Assembly: GCF_026213295.1 (NCBI RefSeq)
Contig: NC_079415.1
Span: 24,566,110-24,630,109 of the forward strand
DNA: 64,000 bases
Direction: 5' to 3'
From: Gadus chalcogrammus
Taxonomy: Eukaryota > Chordata > Actinopteri > Gadiformes > Gadidae
The notes below the pieces were generated by a model, which saw nothing but the letters and a program-made list of their open reading frames with translations, did not search any database and was not told the DNA's origin. The position numbers and the translations under genes are program-made. This document shows, piece after piece, positions 9,159-37,700 of the stretch (positions are counted from its first letter, which is position 1; every line of letters begins with the position of its first letter).

Positions 9159-12100
9159 AGCGAGAGGCAGAGGAAGTAAAAATCAAAGCTCAGCTAGAAG
9201 AGGAGCATGGAGCTCTTCTAAGAGCTCTGGAAGAAAAGAGGAGAAAAGTGCAGAAGTTGGAGGCAGTCAAGAATCTCAATGCAGCAAGAGCCAGAATGCA
9301 GGTGTATGATCAACCAAGGGCCGCAGAAGAAGAGCAAATGGACACATTGGGACAGCAACTGGTAGCAGACAACCCAGTTATTCCATCTTCAAATCGTCTG
9401 TCCATGCAAAAGTCTCCCATACAAAGTACGAGTACCGGCTCAAATGAAAGTACAGCAGAGCTTGTCAAGGTGCTAGCAGATGCTCTGAGCGCTAACAGAG
9501 TTCCCATCCCTGAACCTTCAATATTCAGCGGAGATCCACTGAAGTACAACGACTGGAAACTTTCATTTCAAACACTTATTGGCCACAAGAACATTGAAGA
9601 TAAGGAGAAAATATACTACCTCCGTCAGTATGTAAGTGGACTAGCTAAGAAAGCAATCGATGGCTTTTTCCTACTTGGAACTGAGTCGGCCTACGCTAGT
9701 GCATGGAAGATTCTGGAAGAGCGATATGGAAACCCATTCACAGTTGCAATGGCTTACAGAGACAAGCTACAAGCATGGCCCAAGATAGGATCTAAAGACA
9801 ACTTTGAACTCAGAGAGTTTGTAGATTTTCTACGCAGTTGCGAGGCTGCCATGGTCCATATAAAAGCACTGGAAATATTGAATGACTGTAATGAAAACAG
9901 GAGAATTCTGTCAAAGTTACCGGATTGGTTAATAGCAGGATGGAACCGGAAGGTTGTTGATGAAGAAGAGGATAGAAACCAATTCCCTTCATTCAGCCAG
10001 TTCGTAAAATTTCTGACAAGGGAAGTAAAAATCGCCTGTAACCCTGTTACTTCACTGCAGTCACTGAAACAAGCTGAGCCTGAAAAGTCCCAAAGACAAC
10101 ACAGTGTCGGAGCAAAGACACTGACCACAAGTTCCAATGAAGGGTTTGTCATCATGATGTGTCTTTTCTGTAAGAAGAACGGACATACTTTGCACAAATG
10201 CAGGAACTTCAGGGATAAAGCAATTTCAGATCGAATCACATTTATTCAAGCTGAAAAACTGTGCTTTGGTTGTCTGAAGTTAGGTCACCACTCAAAGAGC
10301 TGCTACAGTAGGAGTGTTTGCGACGTGTGCTCCAACCGACATCCAACCTGTCTGCATGAGGAGCGATCTAAAGAGCAACAAACACAACCACGCACTGAAA
10401 GAAATACAAGTAAAGAAAAGCCCAGACCAAGTCAAGAGAGGAATAATGAATTTACTCAATCAACACAACACCAAGGGGTATTCACAGCTGCTACTGCCAA
10501 CAGAGTGCTATTTCATGAACCGAACATGCAAACAGCGGCAATAATTCCTGTTTGGCTTTCAGCAACAACTCAACCAGCACGAGAAATCCTTGTATATGCT
10601 CTGTTGGATTCGCAAAGCGACACAACCTTCGCCTTGAGTGAAGTAGTGGAAGCCTTGGAAGTAACCAAAGAACAAGTCAATCTGAAGCTTTCTACAATGA
10701 GCTCAAAAACAACAGTAGTAAGCTCTCAAAAAGTGAACAACCTCCAAGTTCGAGGGTTTTTCTCTGGTAAGAAGATTGCCCTACCACCAGTCTACACCCG
10801 GGAATTTATTCCAGCCAACAGAACTCACATACCAACTGATGAAACCGCCAAGTCCTGGTCCCATTTAGAGCACCTTCAAGGAGAGATTGCACCTCTGCAA
10901 GACTGTGAAGTAGGTTTGCTCATTGGATACAACTGCTCACAAGCCTTACTTCCAAGGGAAGTTGTTCCTGGCAAGGATAACCATCCTTACGCACAGCGTA
11001 CAGACCTTGGATGGAGCATTATTGGCCACGGGAATCTCTATGTGGACTACGGTGACAACATTGGAGTGAGCCATCACATAATAGTGAGAGAAGTAACACC
11101 AACTTTGGAGCCCTCCGTCAACCTCCGAACTGAAGTGCATTATGTGAGCCGTACCAAAGTCAAGGAAATTTCTCCTTCAGACATCATCAGAGTCTTAGAA
11201 ACAGATTTCTCAGATGAGCAGCTGAAGACTTCAAACTGGTTCACCGGACCAAAGTTTCTTGGGCAACTCAAACTTCCTAACAGAGAATGCAAGGTAGAAG
11301 AGATAAAGGAAGACGATCCTGAACTTCGCAAGGCTCTAGTGTGTAACACTCAGACAAAAGAAGACAGATCATTATTGGATCGCCTACAGAAGTTCTCTGA
11401 TTGGAAAAGAGCAGTAAGAGCAGTTGCCAGATTGAAGCGGAAAGTCAAGGAACACAAAGGTCTGAAGCAAAGAACGAACGAAAGCACAAGCCTAGAAGAA
11501 AGGGAAGAAGCAGAACAAACAATCGTCAAACTAGTTCAAGAACAAGCATTCTCAGATGAGATAAAGCGCTTGGAAGCAAAGGGAGAAGTTCTCATGTCCA
11601 AAGACAGTAAGCTGTACAAGTTGAGTCCATTCTTGGATGCAGAAGGTATTCTAAGGATGGGAGGACGTCTCAGTCAAGCCACGTTACATCCACACGTGAA
11701 GCATCCGGCTATACTCCCTAGTAAAGGTCACATATCAGCTTTACTCATCAAGCACTTTCATGAGAAGGTTTATCATCAAGGACGTGGAATGACGATAAAC
11801 GAACTGCGAGCTAATGGATGGTGGATCATTGGATGTTCCAGTGCAGTCTCATCACACCTATTCAGATGTGTTAAGTGCAGAAAGTACAGAAGGCGTACTG
11901 AAGAACAGAAAATGGGTGACTTACCACAGGATAGGATGGAGGCAGCACTACCTTTCACTTACTCCGGCATAGACTGTTTTGGACCGATCTATGTTAAGGA
12001 AGGACGTAAAGAGCTCAAAAGGTATGGTCTTTTACTCACCTGTCTATGTTCAAGAGCTATACACATAGAGGTCATTGATGACATGACGACTGACGCATTC

Positions 12101-12472
12101 ATTAATGCACTAAGAGCATTCATTGCCATCAGAGGGAATGTTCGCCAGCTAAGATGTGACCAAGGAACCAATTTTGTCGGTGCAAGAAGAGAGTTTGCAG
12201 GACTCGTGAAAGGAATGGACACAGAAAAGGTCAAGGATCTAGGGTGTGAATTTCTTATGAATCCCCCAGCAGCAAGTCATATGGGTGGCGCCTGGGAGAG
12301 GCAAATAAGAAGTGTAAGAAGTGTTCTGACAGTTATTCTCGACCAGTCGTCAAAAAGGCTTGATAGCGCCTACCATGAAGCCAACTGTTATTCTACCCCC
12401 ACCCGGACAATTTATCAAAGAAGATCTTTATCTTCAGAAGAGGTGGCGTCGAGTCCAGTATTTGGCCAATGA
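9159..12472 (+). pseudogene. gag-pol of the BEL/Pao element: knuckles, protease, integrase, no RT
   Basis: One open frame to 12472. Domains in order: gag/coiled coil; capsid-like FSGDPLKYNDWKLSF and ERYGNPFTVAMAYRDKL; zinc knuckles CLFCKKNGHTLHKC and CFGCLKLGHHSKSC (CX2CX4HX4C), then CDVCSNRHPTC; aspartic protease YALLDSQSDTTFAL, with DSQSD where DSGA/DSGS-like triads normally lie; PYAQRTDLGWSIIG; then, directly after VLETDFSDE, the post-RNase-H block NWFTGPKFL and the integrase (FRCVKCRKYRR, YSGIDCFGPI, LRCDQGTNFVGA, MNPPAASHMGG). No RT palm (YxDD) or RNase H motif is present, so roughly 600 or more residues are missing in frame. The integrase keeps DCFG and DQGTN acidic positions. After KRLDSA the frame ends in non-conserved residues because of a second gap. 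Confidence 0.88.
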
Positions 12473-12771
12473 GTTTTGGGTTCGGGAAGAAAGAATACCT
12501 ATTGAGCTTGCAACCAAGACAAAAATGGCAAAAGAAGAGAAGAGACTCAAAGGTCAACGACATTGTCCTTCTACAAGATGATCTGGCACCACGCAATGAG
12601 TGGAAGTTAGCCCGTGTCACAGAAGTCTATCCAGGGTTAGACAGTAAAGTCAGAAAGCTAAGATTGTTGGTTAGCAACACCACATTTGACAAAAAGGGGA
12701 AACCCACAGTTAAAACTGTGTTTCTTGAGAGACCAATACATAAGGTTGTTACTCTGCTTGAGGCAGACTAG
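12369..12771 (+). pseudogene. integrase C-terminal segment of the BEL/Pao element (out of frame)
   Basis: [14 protein letters not shown] and [13 protein letters not shown] lie one frame away from the main pol frame. After a further 2-nt loss near 12487 the reading continues as [14 protein letters not shown] and [16 protein letters not shown] to LEAD and a TAG at 12769-12771. This is the usual BEL/Pao C-terminal domain. The stretch of about 40 residues that normally joins it to KRLDSA is missing. Confidence 0.85.
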
Positions 12772-12908
12772 AGTGTTAATGTTTGCTTGACATTTCATGA
12801 GGAAGGGTTGACATGCTGTTAATTTAAAACCAGAACTATTTCATTTGTATATTAAAGTTTGACAAAATATTTAGTTTAGAGAAATCCCACATTACTGGTT
12901 TGTGTGAT

Positions 12909-12918
12909 TTGGTGGGAG
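12909..12918 (+). other. polypurine tract of the BEL/Pao element
   Basis: TTGGTGGGAG directly abuts the 3' LTR, the expected position of the plus-strand primer for reverse transcription. Confidence 0.7.
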
Positions 12919-13434
12919 TGTAACTGTCATCATTAAAAGGTTTCTGTAATTTAATTATTACTTTCATATTATAAGGCATAAGGAAATTCATTTTTGTTTA
13001 ATTAGTTTCAATAATTGTGTTCGTTATTCAGGTTTAAAATTGTATTTAAATAGTTTGTTGAATGACGTCACTTGTGTGTGTGTGTGTATTTAGGCTGATG
13101 TTTTGTCAGTTTGTGTCAGTTTGAGATGCGGCATGAGAGAAGGTGAACAGCTTGTGATACGCATCGCCGAAAATAATCTAGTTTCAAAGTCCCTGTAAAT
13201 AGCATGCAGCCAACGAGGTATGTTTCTTGTTGTTTCCCTGTATTTTGTTTTGCTTGTTTGGCTTTTTGTGTGCCGTGTAATTTATGATTTTATGTAAAGC
13301 TAATGCCGTGATTTCTGTTGTACTGTGTATGTATTCATCTATAGTTTTCACGGTGGAGTTGGAGTAAAAGGCTACAATAAAACCCGTCAAAGGAAACCAT
13401 TGGTGTCTACCGAATGCTATTAGAGGGAGTTACA
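12919..13434 (+). repeat. 3' LTR of the BEL/Pao element
   Basis: 516 bp, starting TGTAACTG and ending GTTACA, followed by the CATGG target duplication. Apart from one small indel block near 12996-13015 it matches the 5' LTR by eye. Confidence 0.93.
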
Positions 13435-13439
13435 CATGG

Positions 13440-16120
13440 GGAATGCAAGGTGATGGTGGTGAAGATCACACTGCAATAAGTACTTTCAAACGTTGGGTTT
13501 ACATCCATCCATAAGCAAAAGTCTAGGAAAATTTATACAAATAACATTTGAATAATATTTAATTGAAAGAAAAGAGTGTGTTGATTGTGTTTGTCTCCCA
13601 ACACAAAGCCCTTCAACTTAATTCCTTACCGGTTATATTTAGTTATCAGATTATTTTAAAGGGTAATTCAATCGTAATGAAATGTGCACGAATTGAAGGA
13701 TCTTTATTGCTATGTATCAATTTCCGAAAGCTACATGTCTCTTCCAATATCTGATGTCGGCATGTGATGAACTCTAACCCTTTTTGTATAAATTGTTCAT
13801 TAATCAGGAGATGTCCATTGGTGATTGAAAAAATCACATGATCGGATCCACCAGAGAGAATTCAAAGTAAAAGCACAACATCGCAACTTTCTGTGAGAAT
13901 TTAGAATTTATGGAAAAGAAAATTACTTTTGATACAATTTGGTATGAAAAAGAGAAAAATAACAGAAAAACATGAGGGTTAGGTGGGTTTTCGTCATGGT
14001 CCCAGTGATACCACCATATGATCCATATATTAACGTCGTTACTGCGCAACAACTAAATACACCAACATATTAGATGAGTAGTTCGGACAGCCAATGGGCC
14101 CCTTAATGTCAAAACTGTTTTATTTTTTTAGATGTACGATTTTGAGGTACATGAATTCTACTATCAAACCTCTCTTCAAAATCGCCATGTTTTCCTAAAA
14201 AAAATACACAAGCACAGTTGCAGGACTTGTGCTCCACATGATGATCTCTATCCTTTTAAATACTTGCTGGCATCCACCAGTTCGATATTAATGCAGGAAG
14301 CAACCTTTTGTATTGTGACTATTGGACTGGCACCAACGAGTGCCTGCAAGATGACATTTCCATTTGTCACAAACAATTTGAAATACAATCAGTGTCATTA
14401 CAAAAAAACTAAAACAATTATTGACAGGAATTTGCATGCTAAAGAAATCGAACAATAATCGTTGAGTTTGAGCATTTTTGAATATCTGTCCTTGCTGGCC
14501 ACCGTAGTGGCTTTACTAAGTAAACCTGTCTGCGATCCAGCCCAAAGCTCCAAAAGTGAGAATGCAGTTGTTTCCACCGTGAGTACCACCGTGAGAGGGA
14601 AATCACAACATTATATACAGGAGGTTCATCAGAATAATTTAGCAAAACAAGGGGACAAAGGATTTAGCATTGTGTGAAAGAAAAGCCAACTTTCTTTTGA
14701 TTGCCATTCAAATGCAGTCCTTAAATTCAAGTTTTGTTTGTGGTCATGTGACACATCAAATACCTGCTGATGTCCAAATCAATGGTAGCCATGAACAGAA
14801 AGATTTACCCACATATATATACATTTATACGCATGTATAAAGACATACGATACCCATCAGGACCCTTCAAGTTCTCTAATTTCTGGAATCATTAATCTGC
14901 AACATCTGTTAATTTAACACCTTTCCAATCCAAAACAATCAAGGCCACATTGTTTATGCAGCCTTTGAACTGTACTGGCCCAGTAATTGCACTTTTAGTG
15001 TAATTATCGCCTAAGTTAGTGTCCATTTGGACTGTATATCTATCGTTATCTATAGGACAGAAGAACCCTGAACTGCATTGAAACCCGGTTCCTTTTGATG
15101 CTGGTGCTGAAGTCAACAACGGCGATAAACAAACTGTCTCACGAGTACATGTGCAACCGACAAAAAACAGATCTACAGATTAGCTCCATAAAGTGCTGTC
15201 CAGTTTATGGCGTCAAGCGAGTTTTATAAACCCTATTGCGATTCAACAAAACTCCTAAGAATCGAGCTTTGACACAGATGTTAAGACTTTAGTTTTTTTT
15301 TTAAATTGGGAAAGTTTGCAAACAACATGTTGACCACATATATTTGTCCTTAAAGAGTGTTACATTGAAATCACATTTGCTTGACTAAAAAGTATACTAT
15401 CATACATGACCAACACAAAGGACAACAAGAGACTGTTAAAAAACTAACAAAGTAAGAAAACTACAGATGGAAACAAGACGAATAACAAAATTTTGACAAA
15501 TAATTAAATTTTGAATGTCAACAGAACACCCAATCCCACAATCACCCTTGCATTGACGCAATCAATCTATCCACCTATTCAATCTACAATAACCAGTCCA
15601 TAGAATTACTATATATCAATCCAGTATTTCGGATTTGTGCTTCATTCGCATGGGATTGTAACGTCCAGGTACCCCACTGTCTGTTTAAAAGGTATACCAC
15701 CTTACTTTGAACTTATAGGAATTTCAAAGAAACGCTGACATTGATCGCTGTCCTTGTAGATCCATTCGTGCGTTCACGCATGCATTTATATCCGCTGGTT
15801 TGTGGCAGGTTTCGAAAGGGAATCGACAAGGCGGAGTGAGGTGGCAGTGATATATATGTTTTTCCACTACCAGGGGGCGGTGGTGGAACAGTGAAAACCT
15901 CTGCGTTAATAGTTCCAACTGTCAAAGAGGGTTCACTTTGGATTTTAGGTCTCTCTCAGGGATTGGCATGTGTGTGGAGCACATACGTGCTGTTCACATC
16001 TTCAACTCGTGTTGTCTAAAAGATGTGTAGACTAGGAAATGTATTTTCTTTTCTCTCTCCAGGATCGAGATGCTAATATTGCTAGATTATGTTGCCAGCT
16101 ACATTTGCTAGCTAACACTG
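13440..16120. other. unassigned block downstream of ctdsp1; possible 3' UTR
   Basis: No recognised mobile element. On the minus strand it lies directly after the ctdsp1 stop codon. The first clear AATAAA downstream in that sense is at about 14117, so part may be a long ctdsp1 3' UTR. Several minus-strand ORFs (listed separately) have protein-like composition but no recognisable family. Confidence 0.35.
14892..15185 (-). CDS. unrecognised Cys-containing ORF fragment
   Basis: An open frame of about 95 codons on the minus strand without an upstream ATG. It includes CTCTRETVC, FQCSSGFFCPIDNDRY, TVQMDTNLGDNYTKS, FKGCINN and ALIVLDWKGVKLTD before the stop. The spaced cysteines and N-x-T/S sites resemble a secreted domain, but I do not recognise the family. 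A neighbouring frame at 15708-15950 reads VFTVPPPPPGSGKTYI and SGYKCMRERTNG, and others at 14255-14365 and 14398-14600 also look protein-like. They could be exons of one gene, or chance ORFs inside a long 3' UTR. Confidence 0.2.
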
Positions 16121-31854
<15,734 letters not shown>

Positions 31855-32230
31855 GACATCAAGTTTCAATCCCGAGTTACCTAAATTCGCCGAAAAGTCT
31901 TCTTTTCTATTCGCCGATATTCCCCGCGCGCCGGACTGCGTTAAACATAACAGACGCAAAAGCTCGAACTTCCTGGAAGACTGCGCACGAAGCATATCGC
32001 GTCCATTCGATTACGTACTCGTCATTGTTTTAGCACGGATTAAGAGTATCATAAATCATTAGAAAAAGTACTTATCAACTTTGATTCAACATGGAGTTGA
32101 ACGCTTTCAATTTCAACACACAAACAAGGGGATGGACGGTTTCAGGGCGCCCCTTAAAGTCCCTTAAAGCGGAGCGCGGTCTGAACGCGGACGGAGACGT
32201 CACTTTCTCCTCGGTATACAACTTGTAGGA

Positions 32231-34353
32231 AGGCCCCTTAAAGTTGTCAGAACTTCGTTACTACTGTCTTACATGACTTCAACAACCCGCTTATGTGTAA
32301 AACATGTTAATCACCAGATTATTTCAGTTTATCTCCCTTTGATGTTGTTTTATCTTTATTTTCGCCAGTAGCTATTTACAAACAACAAAAAAACTAACTG
32401 ACTGGAATGAAAAGAACCTACATTGTTCTCTTCATTTACAAAGTGTGTTGCTCATTTACACACACCTCGCATTTATCCAATTCATGTACTTTATTATGAA
32501 CTATGTTTGGCAGATAGGTTACTTATCTTCTTCACAAGCGTCTCCGAGTGGGAGTGGAGGAGGAGGAACGCCCAGCTCGGGGCTCCTTGAAACCACCTTG
32601 ATCAAGGGACTATCACAAAAGTGTCTGCGCCATATTTTGGCGTAAAAGGACAACGAAATCTCACAATAGTGTCAACATTTTATTACATACTATCCCATAA
32701 AAACATGTTCCACTTACAAACACGGCAAATTGGTACATTTACAAATCTTCAGCCATTCAAACATACAAAAGTAATACCTCGATAGAGCAATCCACAAGAT
32801 ATCCTATTATTACAAGAATGTCATGTGCGTTATGTATGCATGTATCTATGTATGCACCTATGTGTATGTTTGTGTATGTGTTTGTCTCTGTGTTAGTGTG
32901 CCTGTGTGTGTAAGTCATACGTTGTGAACATATGGACGTGATGCATTTGTGGCGATAATACTGAATGAACGTTTGGATGAATGTGCTTGTGTATGCATGT
33001 CTTCATGGCTATCATCAATCTGATTTACATAATCAACATCAAATCTTTCTTCCTAACAGATCCATACCCATCTCCTCTACTGTTAGCTAGTAGCGTCACC
33101 TACAGCTCATACTAGGATAAACTGTTCCATTTCAGGCACTGGGCGATTTTACAAAGAGCAACCAGATTGGCCCATGAGTGATGCTACGAACCACACAGAA
33201 GTACATTGGGGCCGACTAAAACTAAATGTTTTACTATTTACTTTGTATTCTTACAGTTACGGTAAATTGCAACAAAAAAAATTAAACCACAGAACGATAA
33301 ATTGTAACCACAAACCCAGAGGTCACTCAAAAACATGTTCATGTATTCAACGTGAATTCTTTCAATGGCAAAATCACAAATACAGGGTTATTTTTTTTTT
33401 TTTTTTGCGTTTTGTTTTCTTTCTTTCGTAAGGAGGGTGGATTGAAAACGTGCCGGCACCCACACGCATGCAAATAAATTAAGAGGAAAAAACGTTAACA
33501 ATGTCAAACCATGCCTGTGATTTCAGGCTAAAAAGTGATCGTAACTCAAAATGCGCGAATAAATTAACAGCGTAAATGACAGTACGTGAGTGGGCTGGTT
33601 CCTACCGGGTCCATTACTTAACAAAACTCTGTACTCTTGTTTTTTTTCATGCTGATTGTGCAACTTGAAGAACTGTTTTATCAGAGACGTGAACACCATA
33701 CTGTATCACAATGTGATTGACTTTTTTTAAATTAAACTCTGAAAAACAAACCTAAACAAAAAAACGTGCGAAAAGGAAGGAAACTGGACCAGCTCCTCAC
33801 AAACATCCTGCATGTCCATACGAGCGCTGAACTCTTCCCCAAACCACCTTTAAACACAGCCGTCTTTCTTTTATTCTTCTTAATCTCGCTCTTCTCGTTT
33901 TATTGTTCTCTCTCAGGATCAGTAGTTACTGTGGTAGAAGCCCCCAATGTCAACATCACTGTTCAAAGACTCCTCGTCACAGACCAGGGAAGTGCTCACA
34001 CATCTTCTCTGTTTTCCACCCATGCCTAGCCAGGGCCGTCGCCTTGATCCGAGCTGTGGCCCCGGAGGAGGAAGGCACGCCTGTCGGGAAAGAGCTATGG
34101 TGCTCATGGTTGGTCCTCCCTGTGAAGGAGGACCAACCGAAGCTCCGGCCAACCAAATTTTGACAGACAGAAATCCTGACCAACTGAACCTTTTCCCGAT
34201 CCAAGTTTGACCAACCGAAGCCTCGGCCTGACCGACGCCGTCCCCGAACATTGCCCGATCGATGATTCAGTCATCTGAACTTCGACCCGCCCAAGTCCCG
34301 AAAACGGAAATTCCCCAGAACTCAGAACTGAAACCGGCAATCGGAAATCGTTC
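32231..34353. other. spacer between ctdsp1 5' end and speg stop codon, includes speg 3' UTR
   Basis: In the minus sense this begins with the speg 3' UTR (below 34354). AATAAA-type signals lie at about 33898 and 33871. At 34100-34290 the UTR has a diverged repeat of ACCAACCGAAGC and CCGA(T/A)C motifs. No other gene is visible. Confidence 0.45.
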
Positions 34354-34630
34354 TCATTTCGTGTCGGAGCCGAGCGAAGACGAGGAGGAAGAGGGAGGCG
34401 GCGTGGTGGTCCCAGGTCCGGGGGATGGAGGTGCGGTCGTGGCGGAGGACTGGGAGGTGCGCAGCAGCACCCTGTGGTGGGTGGCGTCCTCAGCCCGCCG
34501 CTGGTGCTGCTCCACCAGATAGTCCTTGAGGCGCACGCTGGTGAAGTTGAGCGTCTGGCGCCGCAGCTTCATCAGGTAGGAGTCCTGCAGCCAGGCGTGG
34601 GTGAAGCAGTCCTTGGTGGTGGGGCGGGCC
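34354..34630 (-). CDS. speg: speg last exon: kinase end and C-terminal tail
   Basis: [38 protein letters not shown], then a Ser/Pro/Thr tail ending SLGSDTK and TGA at 34356-34354. Confidence 0.93.
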
Positions 34631-34640
34631 CTGTGAGAGG

Positions 34641-34705
<65 letters not shown>

Positions 34706-34719
34706 ACACACACACACAC

Positions 34720-34766
<47 letters not shown>

Positions 34767-37700
34767 TAAGCATGTGTCGCACATGTTTCATGGTATTTCT
34801 ATTGGAAAAGTCCCGGAGTCCCGGAACCGGAACACACACGCACGCACACATGCACGCACACGCAAGCGCGCATAAACTAACACACGCACACACAGACAGA
34901 CCCACACATGCACACACACAAGTGTGTTGCAGACTTTTGTCCTGCTTTTCGAAGTCATGTGTATAAGACACTTGAATATTACAATTAAAGTAACAGTCAA
35001 ATTGAAATCACTTTTCTGTCTTCAAACTGATTATAGACTACGTGTATAGTTTACGCTAATTGATTAATTGATAAATAATTGATACTTGATAATTAACGTC
35101 TAAATAATGTTTAATTGTATGAAATACAATTAAATTGTATGAAATACAATTAAACGGGACGGGAGGGAAAACCCTCCCCCAAGGACCCCGCCCACCCAGG
35201 ACCCCAGAGAAAAGGCTCTGAGGCAGGATCTAGAATGTCAACAGAACGTTTATCCTGCAGTAGCGCACGTGGCCCACCAGGGGTAGCTGCTCAGCATCTT
35301 CTTGAGGAAGGCCGAGGCGCTCTGGGAGGCGTTGGGGTATAGCTGGGTGGGGTCAAACTTTGCCACATGGATCTTGGACTCAGTCTGGAGAGGATCTTTG
35401 TCTGGGAAAGGCAGCCGGCCGCTCAACCTGTTCCCCGAAAACAGTTTGTTAGATTAAGAAGTCCTTCGTTATTGATGTGATTCCATGGTTTCACGGATGA
35501 AACGATACATACGATAGTGTTACAATAGTGGGACACAATAGTGTCCCACTATTGTAACACAGATGTAACACAATATACTTGGATCAGTTGTCAACACTAC
35601 CTTTAAAGCTATTAGCTATCTAACTGCTAGCTATATAGCTGTGAGCTACATGACTGTTAGCTTTATGACTGTGAGCTATATTGCGGTGAGCTATAAGTCT
35701 GTGAGCTATATGGCGGTGAACTATATGGATGTGAGCTATATGGCTGTGAGCGATATGGATGTTAGCGATATGAATGTGAGCTATGTGGCTGTGAGCTATG
35801 TGGATGTTAGCTATATTGCTGTTAGCTATTAGCCTTTGGCTAAATTGCTATTTTAAATGATTATTTTTTCTCTGTTATTTTTCTTTTTAATCTAGTTAGT
35901 CTTTTATGTTGTATTTCTTTCTTTTAATTTGCATTGTAGCACTTTGAGGTCATTAAGTTGATGTAAAGTGCGTTATAAATAAAATATATTATTATTTTTA
36001 TTATATGGATGTGAGCTATATGGCTGGGAGCTTTATTGCTTTGAGCTATATAGCTAGCTAGCTTTCATTTGAGTCCTTTATCCATTCAAATTCAGTGTTA
36101 CATGAGTAGCTCATACGGTAGACCATCTTCAACAATGCGTGTAAAACGTGGTTTTGTGTACTATTTTGACTACATGTTGACTCACATGATGTAAGTGATG
36201 ACCCCGAGTGCCCACAGGTCTGCTGGGGGCCCCACGACATTCCCCTTCACCATCTCTGGAGCTGAACCACAGCAAGGACATCATGTCAGGGACAGAGTGG
36301 GAGGTGGACGTTAAAACATTCTGAGGTTCAACATTTGGCACGGGTTACATTTTATTATCCATTTCTTATATCAGATGGAAGTGACTGGAATAAAATATGT
36401 GGTACATGTTTGAATGTATGAATGTATGCTCTTGATGTAGTCTTAAATGTAGACTATGAGAGCAGAACATAGAACATAGAGTAATGGATCGTGCTCTATG
36501 AGCACAGAACATACTCATAGGACATGATTTGCACAAATAGAAAACATGGCGAAATGTTAACAACAAAAGCGAACGTTAAACTTTTTACTTGACCACATCG
36601 ACACCTTATCACACCGCCATTTTAACCCTATGACCATCTATTATCGTATTTTTGCCTTTTTTAATGTGAGACGACATCATCGGCGAAATCACTCTGCTCT
36701 ATTATGTCCCCTTAACACTCACCCATGAACTCCAGGGTGCCGGGCAGCGGGGCGGCGCAGGCCGTGAGGTGCAGCGGGTTGAAGGTGCGTGCACTGCCGA
36801 AGTCCACCAGCTTCACCACGTTGAGGTGGGTGACCATGACGTTGTCGGGCTTCAGGTCCAGGTGGAGGACCCGGCGGTGGTGCAGGTACTCCACGCCCTG
36901 CAGCATCTGCACCAGGTAGGTCACCACGTCGTCCTCAGAGTACCGGAACCTGGCAACACGCACGCAGGTACAAGGACGCACAAACGCACACAGACAAGCA
37001 GTTACGCAGATGCACAAGCACCCACACACACGCAGATACGCACACTCACACGCAGGTACGCAGACGCACACACAAGCAGATACGCAGACGCACACACACA
37101 GACTCACACGCAGGTTCGCAGACACACGCTTACACCAAAGGAAACGGACAAGACACAGACAATTTTACAAGGGGTTCCTTTCATGTCCGAGTTTCATTGG
37201 GTTATTTGACCATCGTTCTTTAGTTTTATCCCTTTATAATGGAGAGAGAGACACAGAGACACAGAGAGATAGACAGAGACAGCCAGGGAGAGAGCCCACT
37301 TGTCTATGAGGGTGTAGAGCAGCTCCTTGCCCGTGCAGTACTCGGCCACCAGCACCAGGTAGCGGGGCGTGACGTAGGCCTCGTGCAGCCCCATCACACG
37401 CTCATTGTGCAGCACCTTCAGGATCTCGTACTCGCGCAGCGCCACCGCTTTGCTCTCAGGGCTGAAGGGCACGATCTTGGCCATGTACACCTTCCCCGTG
37501 GCGTTCTCCCGGCACTCCCGCACCACGCCGAACCGACCCCTACATACACACAGACACACACACACGCACACACACACACACGCACGCACGCGCACATACG
37601 CACAAACAAACACACACACAAACACAAACCCTCACACACACAACCGCAAGCACTGTGATTAGCAAGGCGTATCACATTTGACAGAAGAAAGTGTCTCGTG

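Larger units (their letters stand above)
7173..13434 (+). mobile_element. BEL/Pao-type LTR retrotransposon, complete ends, RT-less
   Basis: A 6.26-kb element bounded by direct LTRs (7173-7691 and 12919-13434) with TGTAACT...AGTTACA ends and a perfect 5-bp target duplication CATGG (7168-7172 and 13435-13439). In order: LTR, leader with tandem repeats, gag, zinc knuckles, aspartic protease, BEL-type integrase with C-terminal extension, polypurine tract, LTR. The integrase style ([38 protein letters not shown]) is that of fish BEL/Pao polyproteins. Between the protease-side domain and the integrase, the reverse transcriptase and RNase H are absent without breaking the frame. A second, smaller gap and several 1-2 nt shifts also occur. 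Near-identical LTRs indicate recent insertion. It could only have moved with proteins supplied in trans, unless the loss came after insertion. Confidence 0.93.

Noticed and set aside
13184..13390. 68-codon ORF duplicated at 7441-7647 and 13184-13390
   Set aside because: It is the antisense of the two LTRs, identical because the LTRs are, and not a gene.
14892..15185. Endogenous viral or transferred gene
   Set aside because: No recognisable viral or bacterial motif; kept only as an unassigned ORF.
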